Shown here piece after piece: positions 24,421 to 36,251 of a stretch of 64,000 nt of DNA; position 1 is the first letter of the stretch; each line of letters starts with the position of its first letter. The stretch comes from Rheum nobile (Eukaryota > Streptophyta > Magnoliopsida > Caryophyllales > Polygonaceae), in contig WOAB01000226.1 in the NCBI GenBank assembly GCA_027886185.1, forward strand, positions 992,001-1,056,000, in the 5' to 3' direction. Under the pieces are notes generated by a model that was given only the letters and a program-made list of their open reading frames with translations, did no database searches and was not told the DNA's origin. A program made the position numbers and the translations under genes.

Positions 24421-27342
24421 CTAGTCAGCTGACACATTCTGAATTGACTTGCGACCGCATTTGACTTTGACATCATTCTTGTACTCGTGCAAACGCAAAA
24501 GAAACTGATTGATCAAAGGAGACGTAGAGTCGTGATGGTATCTCTGCCACAAGCTATATAGTTCTGGTAATGGTGAATTCTCAGACAATGACACCTAAAA
24601 TACAAATCACAAGTATGTTACGTAATTAAAAAAAATCACTCCCAAGTTGTAAGAAGGTTAGTAATATACCGAAATGTAATGAGCCTCCGCTTTCGACAAA
24701 CAGATGCAGATCGTCTGAATCGTCGTGACGTTGGACCGATCCATCGGAACCTTTAGAGGCAGAAAAGTCTGGTTCGAGGCACCTAACACGACAAATGCAC
24801 AATTGAATGTAGTAGCGACCAAGAAGCTCATGTCTAGAACTCCAAACCAAGTATCCTTTGGGGCAAAACCCACCCCAAAATGATCAAGGGCATGTCGCAA
24901 GGAAGCTAAGTCATAATGAGTTAAAGCTTTTTCAAACATAACGTGCAATCTTATGGACACAGGGCAACCCATCTCTCACAGACATATGGCATTTGCAAGT
25001 GGGGTCAAAAAATGGATCTTCCCCACATTTGTTTCATTTATCAAGCGTTGCATGGCTTCGTCAGAAACCTTGTACTTCAACTGCTTGAAAACATCTGCCA
25101 TTGTCACCATACACATCGTCTTATGGCGACTGATGTTGAAGGTTGCCTTTATCTCATTTACTTGGATGCACATCAAGGAATCATACTGACCTAATACAGT
25201 GTCTAACCTACCATGTGGAGTAGTCAAGAAGTTTTTCAAAGATGAGTGTTCTACTTCAACCCTACAGTTGAAATAACAGAAATGACATATAATTATATTT
25301 TGTCAGTGTACAGGCTTGATAATAATGCATTGAATATATTATATTGCACAGACATGTTTGTCGTGGTAGTTCCCAATGTCAAAACCGTATTCGTCCAAGC
25401 CGACACAATTCTTTCCCTATACGGTTCAAGCCACTGGTTTCAGACATACTGAAGCAGGCTTTTCCTGGTGCTCCACTCAACCTCAATCTTGCGCAGACTT
25501 TGCTCGTACTCCTCTATAGTTTTTTCCTTAAACAACTCCATGTAAGCATTTGCAAACCTTGTTGCAGTGTCAGCATGTTTGATGATTTTCTTAGCTTTGG
25601 CCTCGATGTTCTTGTATACATGACGCCTACATAGAATGTACTTTGCCTTTGAGAACAATTCATTCACTGCATTCATCAAGGCAAGCTCTCGATCCGTCAC
25701 TATGCATGTAGGCTGCTTCTGCACAAGCCCACAAAGTTTGACAAGCAGCTTTATAGCCCACATGTAATTTTTTTCCCTCTCATGTTCCAAAAATGCCCCC
25801 GCTACGTTGTAATTCTTCCATATAGAAGTGAATCCTACAATTTGCAGGAAAGGCATCTCATATTTGCACACAGATTAACATGTTATTGTATAATAAATAA
25901 CATATTAATAACTAGATAATAAAGAGATGTGCGTGATGGTTACCTGTTTGTACTGTAGGTGGAGTCCAACAATAATACATATAGAAATGCCTTGAGGAGT
26001 GATATGGAATCCGGGCTGGCAAAAAAACGTCGATAATCTTATTGGTTTTACGGTCCGCCCTATGCTCCATATAGTAGTTGTAATTATTATGTTTGAGGAA
26101 GAATTATTGGACAACTGTTCTTCCTTCCATCCCAACCCTTCGTACCTTGTACCGCTCATTGTACACTTGCTTCTTTCTAGTGCAGTTCCCTGGGAACTCG
26201 TTCAGTGCAGTTGCAATCCGGGTTGGCATACAATGTGTCTTTGTCATTGACTGTACCAATCTGTTCTGCTCATCTGTGAGCCTGCCAGCTAATACATGCC
26301 CATATAAACTAGTCCCAATCTCATGGTTGTGAGTTCCATGTACAACATCGATCTTCCATGAGCCTCTAGGATGTTCACGACACAATAATTTGAAGGGACA
26401 CCCATATTTCTTTGTCTGTGTGTTTTTTCGGACTCTGTTTTCTCCTTCTTTAGATGGGGTGTACATTCCTTCTCTTTCACACAACAACATAGTCTTCCCA
26501 AGATGACGATCATCTGATTTTCTATCTCGGCTAATCTTGATGCACATGTTATTTTGAAACCCAGCCTCTTTAACCCACTTAATTGCCATCCCTAGTGCAG
26601 AACACAGTATATGTGCAATGGTGGGAACCCAAACCGAGGAATTGATTCTGGAGTTACAAATACATGGCCAAATACATCGTGAAGCGTAAAATACAGAAGT
26701 GATTCTGATGGTACAAATCCATCGCCGAGCGTGTACGAAGAAGACGTCCCATTTTGTGATGTTGATGCAAACTCATCATTAAGGCTTAGGTCGTTAAGCC
26801 CAATATAAAGTTCATTATTTTCCTGTTCAAAAAAAATAATAGTGAGTCACAGTAAAAAAAACAGATTCTGCAAAGTATTCAATCCGTCACGGACTAGCCC
26901 ATTCCATCTGTGACGGACATATCCTCTTCACCCGTCACAGATGGACTCATTCCATCCGTCACGGATGGACACTATCCATCCGTCACAGAGCGACTTGTTT
27001 TCGACTGATTTTTGACAGGTTTCTTCGACTGTCTTTTTTCTACCGGCCGACTAGTTTTTTTCCTTACAAGTTACAAACACTATAAATTTGACTATAATTA
27101 TCCTAAAACACACATTTATGATTGGAACAACATTAAAAAACAATCTATTTGCAACAACTATCTTTAATCTAATTTAATAAGTAAAAATCAAAACTTTCAT
27201 GCTATGAAGTAAAAGAATTATGACTAAAACAACACATAACTCAAGTTTGAAGTAAAAACAAAAGGAACTAACCTCGTTGTGATCAAACATGAATAAATCA
27301 TTTCCTTCATTCATGGTACCATAGAAATCATCATGATGTTCC
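24421..27342 (-). pseudogene. MULE/FAR1-type transposase pseudogene
   Basis: Exon 1 (27342-27273) encodes a short acidic start MEHHDDFYGTMNEG. Later parts include a FAR1/MuDR-like DNA-binding region (26589-26104: KKYGCPFKLLCREH, then a THNHE motif) and a DDE core. In the core, VLLLDSTY supplies the first Asp, followed by PFLQIVGFTS and IVTDRELALMNAV with the second Asp (about 25870-25680). The C-terminal piece contains EHSSLK and VNEIKATF (25240-24976). The last exon (24594-24421) ends in a TAG stop and keeps splice phase. Stops and frameshifts lie near 26100 and 26600, so the gene is broken. It converges with the mobile-domain gene. Confidence 0.75.
26878..26990. repeat. Palindromic CCGTCACGGA repeats in the transposase's first intron
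   Basis: Within about 110 bp there are six or seven alternating copies of ATCCGTCACGGATGG and its reverse complement, including the palindrome CCATCCGTCACGGATGG. The block lies in the intron between 27273 and about 26824. It could be a tiny foldback element or a MITE core. Confidence 0.75.
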
Positions 27343-27345
27343 ATA

Positions 27346-28321
27346 AGATATGAGATTGTTTTTGTTTGAGGGAGGAATTTTTTTTGTTTGAGGGTGAAAG
27401 TGTTTGACGTAATATGAAGGTGGGTAATTTAATTCTGTTAGGCGGGGACAAGTAATATTTATTGCAACAGTTGAGTTTTGTGTTCAATTTACCTATGTGT
27501 CATTATCATCCAACCATTATCCGTCACATCGTCCAACTATGGTGAAACTTTCCAGTTATTATTATCATTCCACATCATCAACCCTCCATTGTTCGATTAA
27601 TCATATTTACAAGATATTAGTCTCACCAAATGCACAGATGAGATCAAAGCCACCAAGTTCAGATAAGATTTGTCATAACCTATTCATGTGCTAGAAGATA
27701 AAATCAAGATAATTGGCCATTCATAACATAGGCTGAAAATCATATGCTTTCTATTCATACAAAACTCGAACATGCCTTCATTTCCTTTTAATATATTCTA
27801 TCCTATGCGTTTGCTTTCCTTTTTCCAGCTATAACAATACTAATCTACTTAACTTACATTTGGAAAGAGGATAGCAAACAGGAAGACTAAAACAAAAACA
27901 TACAAGAAATAAGTGGAAAATGTAAATTTACACTCTCAACAACACAAGAGGCGTTCTCGCTGCTCAAATCTCTGATCCAAATTTCTGAAACAAAAACAAG
28001 TGATCAGAAAGGGGAAAAAGTTTAAGAATCCTAATTCTTGGTTCTTTAGTACAGAATCTGTTCTTACCTGACATATGCAATTGCTGGGTGACTTGTGGCA
28101 TAGGATCTTCCACCTTGATCTTGGTATCTGGAAGTTAATGAAGATTAGGAAACTCTTACAAACATCGTTATTAATTTGAGCAATTATTTGCCAATGAAAT
28201 GCAACTAATAAAACTTGATAATTGAATACCTTAAGTATGAGTTTCTGATTGCACAGGCGCGAGAAGAGTGAGATAACTGGAGTGTAGCAAAGCTTTTTCC
28301 AGCACATCAAACTGTTCATGG
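27346..28321. other. Intergenic region between transposase start and QWRF gene end
   Basis: No gene is supported. The right part should hold the 3' untranslated region of the minus-strand QWRF gene. A short stretch near 27480-27560 resembles 55255-55325 (a TGTCATTANCATCCAA-type phrase with a later CACATCRTCCAA), suggesting a shared dispersed repeat. Confidence 0.4.
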
Positions 28322-31300
28322 TTAGATTGTCCTAACAAGCTGTTGATTCTTCTTCCCTAGCCCTTGCAGCTGCTGGATTAGTTGAGCCCTTAAACTGTAT
28401 TCCTCTACCTGTTGATGGTACCATTTAAAATCAGTTTCAGCAACAGAAAAAAACAGCCAGCAAGTTCCAATGAAACCAAGCCTTGAAAAACAAAAGGAGA
28501 TGCTGAAAAATCACAAGCCATAGTTCATCAACTATCTGTTTTTCAACTTTTTTCTGATCTCATTCCGAAAATATACGCAGCTTGCTTTAGTTTCAGGGGA
28601 AAGACATCTATTAGCTAGGGAGTCAATCAAGAAGAAATTCTGGCATATTACTGGATGTGTTTTCATTTACCTGCATTGATGCAGCTGAAGCCAACATAGC
28701 TTCACACTCATCAAGTGTGGCCTTCTCTAATGCTGCTAGCTCAGCCAGTTCAGAAACCGAGCAGTTCGTTCCTTCCACCTAAATTACATGCAAATTAGAT
28801 TCAAGTGATCAGTATGTTTCTTAAGAAATGCCATGAAAACCAAAATTTTATAGTCCAAGCATCCAGGAACTTAACATTGTTGGCCAAAGAAAGAAATTAC
28901 AAGTGGGAAATAAAAAAATGTGAATATCAGATCTCGAATGATCCTTTTCCTTTAACATTAAGAGTAACACAATACTAGGAAGTTTGATGACAAAATATAA
29001 TTTGCAAGCCTTTTTTGCTTCAATAATACCGTAACATTGTGGTGGCACACATGGTATAACGACGTGGCTGTGCTACACGTGCATCAATCCTTCCAACAAC
29101 AACGAGTTTTGGAGTATTGACCAATTTTTCCAGTGACAAAGTAGAATATACAAATGGATAGATTAACTGAAACTCACCTTTGGGAGCACAGAGTGGATAG
29201 AGGATGTCATTGCTTGCATCACATCAACAGCTGAACTGATAGCAGCCTTCAAAGGTACAATGTCCGCCTGCAGAGGAGAAAAGGGTCTTGGTAAGTGATG
29301 TAAACAAGACATCTACAACTTCCTAAAAAAGAAACATAGATACTCCTTCCATTATCTGCAAAATTTCATACCCTTGCACCACTAGTGATTGGAAGTCGGA
29401 GAGTGCTTGACTCTAGATCATTAATCACTCCAGCTAATGATGTAGAATGATCTTTTTCTAGTGAATCCCAATCCTCAAGGTAGGCCAGCTGAGCATTCAT
29501 CAGTACAGTATATACTTCAGAGTGGAATCATAAATGTTGCTAATAATTTCCAAACAAAGGTGACAGTATAGATACTATAGTCAAGGTCATTTACTCCTGA
29601 TACCAGAATACATATAACCTATAAATATGATGCCTTGTTCTGAACAATTTAGTTGTAACATCTTACCTTTCACAAGAAAAAACTTATCTGAATAAGAAAT
29701 TATTTGATAAAAGTATAAATCTTAAGACCATATTTTATGTAACCCTATCATGCTTGTCTCTTTTATTGCTGTTTTGGTTAGTGAGACATTTCCATAAGAC
29801 TTCACTAACAGAATGTAAATAAGACAAAGAGTGACTCTTGCAAGATACAAGGACAAATGTCTAAGCCAGCATAAAAAACAATCAGATAGTTCTTATTGGA
29901 CTTGAGCCAGAAGGGAAAAAAAATACTTGGATCAGTAAAGCATCTATTCAACTACCATCAAGACAGTAACCAATCTTGATCATGTTTCGAAGTCCCAATC
30001 ACATAAATGGTTTTATTTGTCTCTTCTAGTAACTACTTTCCTGTTGTAGGAGAATAATAAATGTATTACATGATGTATTGGTAGATGATAAAATCATTCA
30101 AGAGTATGCTCTACAGGCTATTCAGTCATATACAATACCAAGCTGCCCTAGAGAAGAACTTATGTTCTCTCCGGAGTCTATACTCAATACTTAATGCAGC
30201 GCCGCAGACATGTACAATTAACCAGCAAGCCTATAGTCATCAAGATATAAGGGAAAATAAACCTACTTGCTCATTCAACACCACATTCAGCTTTAGCTCA
30301 AGCTGAAGCTGATGAAGATTAATACGCTTCATGATGACGGAATCCCACAATTCCAGATTTTCCCACCACACATTGTACAATGTTTCCTGAAAGGTAAAGG
30401 GTAAAGTAAGGATTTCAAAATGTCAGAAAAAAGAATAAGTTTTTGAGATAGAATCTAAGAGGATGTAGAAAAAAAGAGGCAGGTTATGATTAAAAATTGG
30501 ATAGATGAGGCAATGCTGGGAATATGGCTGCAATGGCTTAGTTAGAGCTTAGAACAACCATAACTCAATTATAATGAGTGTCAGCCTATGACAGAGCTCA
30601 CTTGTAATGCTCATTAATTTGTGCTATCTTCTGACACAAACTAGGGAGGCCAGAAACCAGATGCTAGACTGTAGACTGTAGACTGCAGTTGCACTTAGAC
30701 CTTGGTCATACTAGAAATTAGAGAAGTGAAGAACCTCAAGTCAGTTACATGGTTTGGGCTATATATCAGTATGAATTCACTTGGGATCATGAACAGAACT
30801 CACATGGCTATAACAAATACCCAAAGGGCCCAACTAAATGAACCATCTTCTAAATGGAACTCTTTTCTGAAAAAAAGGATTTTACAAGGCCTAACAAGAA
30901 AACTTATCATGCAGATCAACAATCACATATACAAGATTATACGTTTTCAAGGAATGCAGGAGATGTCTTTAATAAAAATATAAGTAATCTACCTAGTACA
31001 TACCTCTGCCATGACTTTCTGAATATGCAAAGCAGCATCTGCTTGGGCATTTGCAAATCGCCACTGTAAATATCTATTGTATAACAACCTCAGATGATGA
31101 GCATCTTCCAATTGGCTAATATTCTTCTTTCCTTTCTTTATATCAAATGCAAAACTAAGAACAGAAGTTGTATTGCTCAATTGTCGGGTTGGACTACATG
31201 GCCTTATCTGTGATGGACTTGTGCCTCTAGAAGATGTTGGAGTAGATGGTCTATTTCGAGAAGGACTTGCCATACCTCTGGAAGCAGAGGCCTTACTTGG

Positions 31301-32296
31301 TGATGGTAATCGTGACCCTGGCAATGAAGGGGATTTGATTCCAGATATTACTGAATTAGGCATAACTGATGATTTTGATAAGTTAAGCTTATGCAGCATA
31401 GAAACCCTTAACAGAGTCTCATCAACTGCCATATTGTTCACTGCCATTTTATCAATCTCATTGAGTAATGCCTGTCCTGCTGTTCCAGCATCACTCGTAA
31501 TTCTATGCAGAGGCAGTGATATACCTTCAGCAGATAGCCTCCTAAGTGAAGATACCCCAATACTTGGCAGCATTACACTTGAACTTTTTCCAGCCTTATC
31601 TGAGAGATCCATGCTTTTCATCAATGTATTTGAAGATAACTTCACACCTGCTCGGCTAGGCCATCGATGCTGGTCAATCAGTCGAGCTTGCAAGCCATCA
31701 GCTGGTCTAGAATTCTCTGACTGACCAGAGGAGTTTCTTCCTTTTACAGGACTCCTCCTCTCAGGTGTAGGCTTTGCAGTCACGTTAACTCCTTTGGCCT
31801 GCTTAATCGCTACATTTGAAGATGGCTTCAGGGTTCGATCAGACAGGGCATGATTAACTGGTTTTTCTTTCTTACTAACAGGAACAGAAATGGAATCAGA
31901 TTGAAACGAAACACTCAGACTACGCATTGTGGAAGGCCATAGTGACTCAGGCAACCTGCTTCCATTTACCTTCCTCGATTGTAGCCCAACAGAGGTGTCT
32001 TCGACTGGTGTGGAAGGACGAGATGGTAATGGCGGGGTCGATGGTCTCTTTCTTTCTGCTGAAATGGCTCTCTTTTGAGCCAACTGGGCTGATGCATTGA
32101 CAGTTCTAGTAACGTTTGGTGATGCACACCGCCTGGAAACAGAAGGTGTAGGTGACTTATACCTGGAATTAACCTCCCGTGTTCGAGATGGGCGTGTAGT
32201 GGTTCCATTGTTCTTCTCAGCTGGAACAGATGATTGTTTTACAGCGTCCACTTCTCTTCTTCTGTGCACTCTTTGGAGAGCTTCACATACATCCAT
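28322..32296 (-). CDS. AUG8: QWRF-motif protein, AUGMIN SUBUNIT 8-like (604 residues)
   Basis: Predicted microtubule-binding QWRF/DUF566 protein. Relatives serve as the plant augmin subunit that helps recruit gamma-tubulin to existing microtubules. Exons 32296-31004, 30386-30267, 29488-29372, 29267-29178, 28778-28671 and 28408-28322 are all phase 0 with GT-AG introns and end in TAA. The first 400 residues are basic, Ser/Pro/Arg-rich and probably disordered. The QWRF motif is at 411-414 in LYNRYLQWRFANAQAD, followed by the ETLYNVWW segment and a helical C-terminal DUF566 region encoded by exons 2-6. The start MDVCEALQRV fits the family. No breaks are seen. The symbol is assigned by resemblance, and another QWRF paralogue is possible. 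Confidence 0.85.
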
Positions 32297-33843
32297 CCAA
32301 GCTGTTCAAATTCAAGCACACTGATGGATTCTCTTAGGACATAACTGTCACCAATTTTCTTCAGATTTACAGCACAGCAGCAACAACAACAACTACGGCC
32401 AGGAGCTTAAAAAAGATCCTTTTCTCAGACATAAATCTGCCAAAAATTACAGGCCCCGGAATAGTAAGATACCACAGATGAATACACGTGAAAGAGAATA
32501 AGCCATAAAGCGAATGCATACAGAAAATAAAAATTTTAAACTGCAATTTTGGAGGGGAAATGATTATTATTCATCTTTGCAGGCACTGCCCAGATCTAAT
32601 TGCAGAAGATTCTCACAATTAGACAATCTGGTGCAAATGGGTATCCAATGTTTTTTACAAATCACCCAAATCCAAGCGAAATCAGAACGACTACATACTT
32701 TGGAGGCATTAGTATGAGTGTGGTCCAATCAGGCTGAGGAATAGAGATGGAGACGGTCACAACTTGCATTAACGGTCACCTCCAAAATTATAAGGTCAGT
32801 TGGGTAAAATCGGTTGCCATTTGCCAAGTCTCTTTTTTTTACCTCAGACGGGACAAAAATATCAAAGAAAAAAGATGAGAATTACCTGATTTTATTCATT
32901 AGAGAACAAATTTAAATTTGCTCCCATCCCCGTGAATTCAGAGTATGTAGAAGAAATAGCTCATTGATTAACATCGTCCGCAGCGAAATATTCAATAAAG
33001 AAACAATTTCTAATTTGACCTCTATTAGACTTTATCATACTTGTGATTTCCAGATTCGGGAACGAACCACGATGCATCCCCCATGAATTGTTTTTTCCTT
33101 GTTTTGTAACAACAAATTATTTTTAGAAATAGTACAAAAATTATAAATTATAAAAACCCTAGCTGTTTTTTCCTGTTTCGTGAATGATTAAATTCACGAA
33201 CATGGCCTTTCGGAAACAAAATCATGAACATGGCATCTGAATTCAGCAGGACTATGTCCCTAATTCTCAAGACATCAAGCCACACCACACAATTTATCGC
33301 ACAGAAGATACCAAAAGCGACAAAAACATACCAAAACCTAGCAGCTTCCAGGATCTGCGACCCGCGCCCCACGGAAATTCAATTGCAACTTACTAATTTA
33401 GCAATCTAAACCAAAACTCGGCGAACTCAATAATAAAAAAATCGCTTCTCCTGGAAGCTAAATGATCGCAATTTCAATCTTAATTTCTGATTCCGGAACA
33501 AAGGAAATTCCTTTCGCATGGAGGAAAAGAAACCTGTACCTCGCGAATTCTACCAGAACTCCGTTTGACCGCAAAATCCTTGTTTTGAAGCTTCTCTTGT
33601 AATTAACAACAATCGAACAAAGCTTCCACAGTTAGAGATAATTAATTACGAGGATGGCGGGGAATCAACAAAATCAATGGCGATAGGAGTACAAAGAGGG
33701 AGCTAGAGAGAAAGAAAACAGGTAGGAAGAAATTTCAGTTAGAGAGAGAAAGGGACGTTGAGGAGAAGTGTACAGAGAACGTCAATTTCGCGCCACCCTC
33801 TCCTGCTTATTAACGCAACTACGGACAATTAACGGGTAGAATG
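32297..33843 (-). promoter_or_regulatory. Leader (with probable 5'UTR intron) and promoter of the QWRF gene
   Basis: There is no coding signal upstream of the start. A donor-like GAG|GTACAG at 33540 (minus strand) suggests a non-coding first exon about 33760-33540 and a long leader intron. On the plus strand, GA-rich runs near 33690-33755 correspond to CT-rich leader sequence of the gene. The transcription start is not resolved. Confidence 0.35.
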
Positions 33844-33878
33844 TTCGCACCCAATTTTTTTTAGCGACGTACCCGTTC

Positions 33879-35490
33879 GGTGTAATCAGGTTACATCCAA
33901 AAAATAGATTTTTTTTTCAAAAAAAAAAACAATTTTTTAGGCGCAACCTGGTTGCGCCCAAGTGAATGAATCGAGTTTTTAAAAAAACCCGGTTCATGGC
34001 CGATTTTAAAAAAAAAAAAAAAAAAAAAATCTGGTTCAACTTGGCGCAACGTAGTTACGTCCATAAAAAATAATAATAATAAAAAATTTTAAAAAAAGAA
34101 AAAAAAACTTGGATATTTTATATCAACAAATTTATTTTATATTTAAAATAAATTTACTACATACTCATCCCATTGTATCTATCTTGATATTTTATATGAT
34201 TTGGAAATTCAAATACCTAGTAGATTTGTACATTTGTGTACATTTGACTACAGTAATAGACGTTTTCAAGTAACCAGGGTTACATGACAATAAATTTATT
34301 TGTATCATGAGGTTTCAATATATTTTTATTCATATAAAATTCATGTATGTTTCTCCACTAATTCGTTTGTTATTAACTGTTTATTATTATTATTCTCGAA
34401 AATCACATATAACTATGATTATATCTAATTTGGTTATGTCTTATGGTCATATACTACGGTTATATTCTATAGTTATATACTATGGTTATATCTTATAATT
34501 ATATACTATGATGATATCTTATAGTTATATTCCATAGTTATATACTATGATTATATCTTATATTATATTCTATAGTTATATACTATGATTATATCTTATA
34601 TCCAATTTGTTATATTATATCATTATATTTTATAGTTATATATTATGATTATATCTCATGGTTATATTATATAGTTATATACTTGGTTATATCCTATAAT
34701 ATAGTCTATAGTTATATACTATGGTTATATCATATAGTATATAGTTATATACTATGATATATACTATGATAAAGACCATAAATCCTAAAACAATCCCCAC
34801 ACACCCTTTGGGCGTAACTAGATTGCATCCAGAACCAATGGGTTTCTAGTGTTTTTTTAGGGTTTAGGGTTAGGTTTTGGGGTTTAGGGTTTGTAGTTTA
34901 AGGTTTAGGATTTTTAGGCGTAACCAGGTTGCGTCCAAGGGGTTTCTAGTATTTTTTAGGGTTTATGATTAGGTTTTGGGGTTTAGGGTTTGGGGTTTTT
35001 GTGCATTCGAGTACAAATCCTAAATCCCTAAATCCTAAAAAACCCTAATACAATCCCCACACACCCTTTGGGCGCAACTAGATTGCGTCCAGAACTATGG
35101 GCGCAACCTAGTTGCGCCCAAGGGTTTCTAGTGTTTTTTTAAGGTTTAGGGTTAGGTTTTGGGGTTTAGGATTTGTGGTTTAAGGTTTAGGATTTTTGGG
35201 CGCAACCAAGTTGCGTCCAAGGGATTTCTAGTGTTTTTTAGGGTTTATGGTTAAGTTTTGGGGTTTGGGGTTTTTGTCCATTCGAGTACAAACCCTAAAC
35301 CCTTAAACCCTAAAAAACCTTAAAACAATCCTCACACACCCTTAGTGTTTTTTAGGGTTTAGGGTTTTTGGGCGCAACCAGGTTGCATCCAAGAGGTTTT
35401 TAGTGTTTTTTTAGGATTTAGGGTTAGGTTTTGGGGTTTAGGGTTTGTGGTTTAAGGCTTTGGGTTTTTGGGCGCAACCAGGTTGCATCC
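33879..35490. repeat. Dispersed hairpin palindromes GGCGCAACC-N-GGTTGCGCC, left cluster
   Basis: About ten copies of a 19-21-bp near-perfect palindrome occur at 33879-33898, 33940-33958, 34043-34062, 34810-34830, 34917-34936, 35070-35090, 35099-35119, 35198-35218, 35370-35390 and 35470-35490. The copy at 33940 is perfect around a single central base. Several are followed by AAG and spaced by telomere-like TTTAGGGTT sequence. Confidence 0.9.
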
Positions 35491-36251
35491 AAAGGATTTT
35501 TAGTATTTTTTAGGGTTTATGGTTAGATTTTGGGGTTTAGTCCATAAAATAGAGTTTAATCCATAAAATAATATTGTTATATACTATGGTTATATTATAT
35601 AGTTATATACAATGATTATATCTTATAGTTATATGACTTATATTCAATTTGGTTATATCATATCGTTATATTCTATAGTTATATACTATGATTATATCTT
35701 ATGGTTATATTTCATAGTTATATACTATGGTTATATCCTATATTATATTCTATAGTTATATACTATGGTTATAACCTATAATTATATACTATGATTATAT
35801 TGTATAGTCATATTCCATAGTTATATACTATGGTTATATCCTATATTATATCATATAGTTATATACTATGGTTATATCATATAGTTATATACTATGACTA
35901 TATCTTATAGTTATATCCAATTTGGTTATATCATATCGTTATATCCTATAGTTATATATTATGATTATATCCTTCAAAAATCACATATAACTATGGTTAT
36001 ATCCAATTTGGTTATGTCTTATGGTCATATACTACGGTTATATTCTATAGTTATATACTATGGTTATATCTTACAATTATATACTATGATTATATCTTAT
36101 GGTTATATTCCATAGTTATATACTATGATTATATCATATATTATATCATATAGATATACTATATATGGTTATATCATATAGTTATATACAATGATGATAT
36201 CTTATAGTTATATGACTTATATCCAATTTGGTTATATCATATCGTTATATT
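34380..36251. repeat. AT-rich tandem array, first part
   Basis: Irregular tandem repeats dominated by TATAGTTATATACTATGGTT, with variants including a CCAATTTGGTTATATC phrase, occupy about 34380-34785 and 35560-36251. The telomere-like block separates the two runs. Confidence 0.9.
34850..35545. repeat. Degenerate telomere-like repeats (TTTAGGG family)
   Basis: Runs such as GGGTTTAGGGTTAGG and GGTTTTGGGGTTTAGGG, and the complementary CCCTAAACCCTTAAACCC, are interleaved with the hairpin palindromes. They resemble plant telomere DNA but are irregular. The strand orientation switches near 35020-35060 and 35280-35330. Confidence 0.8.

Larger units (their letters stand above)
15123..27342. mobile_element. 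Decayed MULE-type transposon carrying a plant mobile domain gene
   Basis: Two convergent pseudogenes face each other: a mobile-domain (MAIN-like) gene on + ending at 24226 and a MULE transposase on - ending at 24421, only about 195 bp apart. Known plant MULE-type elements can carry PMD genes, so I infer one ancestral element. The bounds given are the outer coding ends. The terminal inverted repeats should lie outside them but were not found. A 6.8-kb Gypsy element with a nested solo LTR interrupts it. Confidence 0.65.

Noticed and set aside
31173..31724. 183-codon plus-strand frame
   Set aside because: It is antisense to exon 1 of the QWRF gene, whose protein is clearly recognisable.
34850..35545. 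True telomere end
   Set aside because: The repeats are irregular, switch strand and are flanked on both sides by other repeats, so at most they are interstitial telomere-like DNA.
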